Shown here in pieces: positions 14,466 to 17,668 of a stretch of DNA of 17,668 nt. The number at the start of each line of letters is the position of its first letter. Positions within the stretch are counted from its first letter, which is position 1. Below the pieces are notes generated by a model. It was not told the DNA's origin. It did not search any database and worked only from the letters and a program-made list of their open reading frames with translations. This DNA is from Bacillota bacterium (GTDB lineage: Bacteria; Bacillota_I; Bacilli_A; ML615J-28; CAG-698): contig JAEYQM010000072.1 of the NCBI GenBank assembly GCA_023410025.1, forward strand, positions 1 to 17,668. Reading direction: 5' to 3'. The position numbers and the translations under genes were made by a program.

Positions 14466-15371
14466 TTAATCCCACCATATTAACCAATCTACAAAATTAT
14501 TCAAATGTCCTTCTATTGTATTACCACCAATTTCTAATTTTGTTAATAGATGATTGGCAGCAGTACCTACTAAAAATGCAGCTCCGGCACTTAGAAGAAT
14601 AATCCATCCACCAGATAAAGCTGTTGCGGATAATAATCCTACTGCAAAACTACCAGCCAAAGTTGCTACATGAATTGATCCGATTCCTATACAAGCATTA
14701 ATCCCTGCTCCTGCCAATGCACTAATATTGCTTGCCCCAGAAGCATATTTTTCATACCCTACAACACCAGCGTTAAATATTGCCAATCCATATCCTGCAA
14801 TCTTCATTGATTTTGATAGTTTTCCAGGTAATTCATCAACACCATCTAGGCGCATTAAATCCCATAAACCAGTTGTTGTAAAGGCATATATAGCCGTTCT
14901 AATTGGACCGACAAAAGAAGTAAGCGGATCTGAAATTGATGATGCTATTTTAAGCCATCCAGGTACAGGTGGCATATTTCTAGGAATAGAGGTTGAACCA
15001 CCAAACCCACTTCCAGACATTGATCCACCACCAACAGATAAGTCAATAGATTTTACCATTCCACCATTTGCACTTACAGCAAAGCCAGAACTACTATAAG
15101 CAATTCCAATTGGATTGTTATTCGCATAACTATATAAGTTAAGTCCATTAATACTTGATCGATTTAAACTTGATACATCTGAAGGTTGGATAAATCTTCC
15201 TAATTCAGGACTATAATAGCGAGAGGTTACAAGAAAGAGGTTAGTTTCAACATCATAACAATATCCTTTGTAAATATAAATATTGCTTTCAAATAAATCT
15301 TTAGCAATACCTTCATAATTTGAACTATTACTAATTAGTGTACCAAATCCTGTGTATTTGTATTCTAACAT
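14466..15371 (-). CDS. Orphan Rhs tip, cassette R2, probable membrane-active toxin
   Basis: The frame has 301 residues. Residues 1-88 are Rhs core (RYYSPELGRFIQPSD, NGLNLYSYANNNPIG). DPTG is absent, and a Gly/Ser linker follows (KSIDLSVGGGSMSGSGFGGS, about 107-126). Residues 130-300 hold PPVPGWLKIASSISDP, a region rich in small residues with long hydrophobic stretches (about 215-275), and a Trp-rich end, DWLIWWD. The layout parallels the tip of the 9932-11695 protein, which also ends in an aromatic-Trp-Asp. No ribosome binding site precedes the ATG, and the rhs frame upstream is closed by a TAA at 15396-15398. It pairs with the immunity gene at 13874-14464. Confidence 0.75.
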   Translation of the reverse strand: MLEYKYTGFGTLISNSSNYEGIAKDLFESNIYIYKGYCYDVETNLFLVTSRYYSPELGRFIQPSDVSSLNRSSINGLNLYSYANNNPIGIAYSSSGFAVSANGGMVKSIDLSVGGGSMSGSGFGGSTSIPRNMPPVPGWLKIASSISDPLTSFVGPIRTAIYAFTTTGLWDLMRLDGVDELPGKLSKSMKIAGYGLAIFNAGVVGYEKYASGASNISALAGAGINACIGIGSIHVATLAGSFAVGLLSATALSGGWIILLSAGAAFLVGTAANHLLTKLEIGGNTIEGHLNNFVDWLIWWD

Positions 15372-16040
15372 AGTTAAACCATTAATGTCAATAATTTAAT
15401 TAATGTTTCCTGTTAAATCTCTTACAAATAAGTATTCATTTAGTTTAAAGTTAAAACCAACTACTTGTCCCCTTTCATCAAAATGATAATCAATACTAGT
15501 TGCATTGTTTCCTATTGTTTTAATTACTTTTATAATCTTACTATCTTAAACAATATACTTATAAGTAGCTGTATTTATTTTTTTACCTATTCTAATACCA
15601 TTCTTGTCATAAATATATTCAATGTTCCCATATTTCTTTAATCTTCTTCATTCTCATGTAAGATTAAAGGTATCTTCACCCTTTAGTATACTACTTTGAA
15701 AAAATTTATTACTTCCTTCATATAAGAATCTATATAATGGTTCATTTTCTGTAAAATCAGTGCTTACTATTCTTTCTAATCTATCTTTTATAATATTTGA
15801 ATAAACATGTGTATAAATCATCTTATTTTCAGAATCAATTCCTAATTTATGAGTTAAAGTAGAAGGCATACTACTTAATAAATTATTGACATCATGATAA
15901 CTTTACTTTTAATGTAATTTATTATATTTAGTAGAAATAGTTTTTTGAACATAGATTATTAACCACTTGTAATAATATCTTTATTTTGATTATTTGTAAG
16001 TATATTCGTTGTATAAGTAATCAATTTGATTTTTTCCTAC
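15372..16040 (-). pseudogene. Decayed rhs core upstream of cassette R2
   Basis: Rhs-like text can be followed through several breaks: ITYTTNILTNNQNKDIITSG (about 16030-15970), a closed stretch, YHDVNNLLSSMPSTLTHKLG and IIKDRLERIVSTDF (15904-15654), and YIYDKNGIRIGKK. A TAA at 15546-15548 follows, then IDYHFDERGQVVGFNFK, then a TAA at 15396-15398. The corresponding intact text is seen in the 9932-11695 protein (for example VVKDKLERIN and IYYHYDVNGQVCGFNYK). At the last stop, that protein has Lys (GNINKIL). Confidence 0.8.
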
Positions 16041-16240
16041 AAAATGATAAATTGGGTCTTAATAATAGTATGTAAAAATTATATTAAATTTTAGCAATTT
16101 ATTAATAAAATACACACTTGTGTTTTAAAGATTGGGTTAGAAAATAAGTATTTTAATGCATTTAGAGCACGAATACTATACTATAACCATCAGCATATAT
16201 CATTTAAAATTTAAATAAAATTTAGTTTTTATAATAAAAA
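16041..16240. other. AT-rich stretch without a gene
   Basis: All frames are broken by closely spaced stops. No Rhs-like text could be followed upstream of about 16040, and no repeat or RNA was seen. Confidence 0.5.
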
Positions 16241-16270
16241 ATCACCATTTCGTTATATGCAAATGGTGAT
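16236..16270 (-). terminator. Terminator-like hairpin downstream of the 16419-16784 immunity gene
   Basis: On the minus strand, ATCACCATTT and AAATGGTGAT (16241-16270) form a perfect 10-bp stem that is followed by TTTTTATT. The 148 bases between it and the immunity stop hold no gene. Confidence 0.8.
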
Positions 16271-16418
16271 TCATACTATTAAAAGCTTTTAAATCTAAAG
16301 TGAAAATTTAATCATTTTTACAAAAAGTCATATACAAATTTAAAAAAACGAAATGTAAATTTTAACATTGTCTCTTTTAATATCTTTATTATTTCTTTAA
16401 AAATAATATAAATAAAAT

Positions 16419-16784
16419 TTAATTTAGTTCCTGCTTAATATTTAAACCATATATTTTACCAGTTAATTCAATTTGGTTTTTTATTATGGCAGCAACTTTT
16501 CTAAAATATGATGTACTAAAAAATGTGTCTATTATTTTTCTTTTTTTGTTTAATTTTGAATACTCGTCATTAACATTAATTACTTTTTTCCATCCACCGA
16601 TTGATATATATAATTCAATAATATAATCCGTTTGTTCAATAACAACAGAATAGGTAATTTCGCCAAATTTATTTTTATAACTAAATTTTTTTGTTAAGTT
16701 AGTATTAATTGATTCATATGCAAAATCTAACTGTTCTTCCAAAAATTTTAATGAACAAATGAATTTTCTTTCGATTTTATCCAT
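16419..16784 (-). CDS. Putative soluble immunity protein of cassette R3
   Basis: This 121-residue protein has no membrane segment. It has a helical start (CSLKFLEEQLDFAYES), a central beta sheet-like run (EITYSVVIEQTDYIIELYIS, then GGWKKVINV) and a C-terminal helical part. I recognise no family. It begins two bases after the toxin stop; the ribosome binding site is poor, so translational coupling to the toxin frame is likely. The absence of membrane helices suggests a cytosolic target for the paired toxin. Confidence 0.6.
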   Translation of the reverse strand: MDKIERKFICSLKFLEEQLDFAYESINTNLTKKFSYKNKFGEITYSVVIEQTDYIIELYISIGGWKKVINVNDEYSKLNKKRKIIDTFFSTSYFRKVAAIIKNQIELTGKIYGLNIKQELN

Positions 16785-16786
16785 GC

Positions 16787-17617
16787 TTAAAATTTATCTA
16801 ATAATCGATATACTCCTCTCACAAGATTCTTTATTCTAAATGTATTTGCTACAAATCTCTCTGAATAAATCGTGAATCTACTCAGGGTCAAAAATTTTTC
16901 TCCTACACGTGCTGCATCAAATCCCAAATCTATAAATTTGGCTCCGGATAAAGATTTCAATGCTATGAATTTAATATTATCTAAATATCCATATAAATTG
17001 GCTAGTTTTTTACTACCTTTTGCTATATCATTGTAATAATCAAAGCCTTGATACCAATTAACACCTAAATTTATAGCTTCAGGGATCACTCTTACCTTCA
17101 TAGTCTGACCTAACATATATATATCATCTGGACTTGTGGTTATTTTAGACAAATCTTTAATATCATCTAAATTATTTAATGCTTTTAATCCTCCACTTCC
17201 TGTTAGAAAAGGTATCACCGCAAATGCAAAATCCAATACTAACCAACTAAAGGTTTTCCAAGATGGATTTTCAATAAAATCATTAAAACTCCAACATATA
17301 GAAATAATATCTATAACCGTATCAAGCCAATGTCCAGTTGGATCATAATACATTACAGGGTTATTACTACAATACACATATAGATTTAATCCATTAATAC
17401 TATCAGGATCCAAATAACTAATATCATCAGGAGAAATAAACCTTCCTACCTCTGGATCATAATATCTTGAGTTTAAGTAATATAGTCCCGTCTCAACATC
17501 ATAACAATATCCTTTGTAAATGTAAATATTGTTTTCAAATAAATCTTTAGAAATACCTTCATAATTTGAACTATTACTTATTGGTGTACCAAATGCTGTG
17601 TATTTGTATTCTAACAT
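16787..17617 (-). CDS. Orphan Rhs C-terminal toxin tip, cassette R3
   Basis: The frame has 276 residues. Residues 1-96 are the best-preserved Rhs core end in the window (RYYDPEVGRFISPDD, NGLNLYVYCSNNPVMYYDPTG). A pretoxin-like stretch follows, with ENPSWKTFSWLVLDFAFAVI and a GSGGLK turn (about 112-152). Residues about 165-276 form the variable tip, with MLGQTMKVRVIPEAINLG, YNDIAKGSKKLANLYGYLDN, IKFIALKSLSGAKFIDLG and a basic end. I cannot name the toxin family. No ribosome binding site precedes the ATG, and a TAA at 17642-17644 closes the rhs frame 24 bases upstream. Confidence 0.75.
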   Translation of the reverse strand: MLEYKYTAFGTPISNSSNYEGISKDLFENNIYIYKGYCYDVETGLYYLNSRYYDPEVGRFISPDDISYLDPDSINGLNLYVYCSNNPVMYYDPTGHWLDTVIDIISICWSFNDFIENPSWKTFSWLVLDFAFAVIPFLTGSGGLKALNNLDDIKDLSKITTSPDDIYMLGQTMKVRVIPEAINLGVNWYQGFDYYNDIAKGSKKLANLYGYLDNIKFIALKSLSGAKFIDLGFDAARVGEKFLTLSRFTIYSERFVANTFRIKNLVRGVYRLLDKF

Positions 17618-17668
17618 AGTTAAACTATTAATGTCAATAATTTAATTAATGTTTACTGTTAAATGTCT
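17618..17668 (-). pseudogene. Decayed rhs core upstream of cassette R3, cut by the window edge
   Basis: Translation toward the cassette reads RHLTVNIN, TAA, IIDINSLT and then the cassette ATG. The stop is at the position shared with cassettes R1 and R2. The sequence continues beyond the window. Confidence 0.7.

Noticed and set aside
14728..15099. A 123-codon plus-strand open frame, and a similar one at 10353-10589
   Set aside because: Both lie antisense inside Rhs tips with clear core homology on the minus strand. Their proline-rich text is the mirror of the glycine-rich linkers.

Overview
This window comes from a very AT-rich genome, probably a low-GC Bacillota or Mycoplasmatota-type bacterium. 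The base composition, the strong GGAGG ribosome binding sites, the poly-T terminators and the YD-repeat (Rhs) protein style support that, but no marker gene fixes the genus. Reading frames make sense with the standard code. Nearly every real gene lies on the minus strand. The window is an accessory polymorphic-toxin locus invaded by mobile elements.

The backbone is a series of five Rhs C-terminal toxin tips, each followed at once by its own presumed immunity gene. In minus-strand order these are 17617-16787 with 16784-16419; 15371-14466 with 14464-13874; 11695-9932 with 9907-9329; 5571-4894 with 4869-4243; and 2192-1332 with 1329-877. All five share the end of the Rhs core (signature RYYxPExGRFISPDD and NGLNLY...NPV) and then diverge into unrelated tips. 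None has a convincing ribosome binding site at its start. Three of them continue upstream into decayed rhs sequence with stop codons at identical places, so they look like displaced, copied tips rather than complete secreted Rhs proteins. Most of the immunity genes have good ribosome binding sites, and most pairs are closed by a strong minus-strand terminator.

Between the pairs are mobile-element parts. There is an IS3-family IS150-group element (2543-3754) with a deletion in orfB; it cuts off an excisionase-like HTH gene. There is a large serine recombinase gene (7194-5588) broken at a 7-A run, with a small TnpW-like gene before it. A GNAT acetyltransferase and an HTH protein lie at 9125-7993. 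A truncated, frameshifted IS1634-type transposase lies at 12201-13324. Two further small TnpW-like genes (47-223 and 13504-13647) suggest two more recombinase modules, one running off the left edge and one destroyed.

The most unusual material is non-coding. An element of about 80 bases, made of two hairpins with compensatory base changes, occurs three times, each time next to one of the small TnpW-like genes. Separately, three tandem terminator-like hairpins carry a conserved internal TTTCCATATATA motif, with a probable fourth relative about 11 kb away. Neither matches an RNA class that I recognise.
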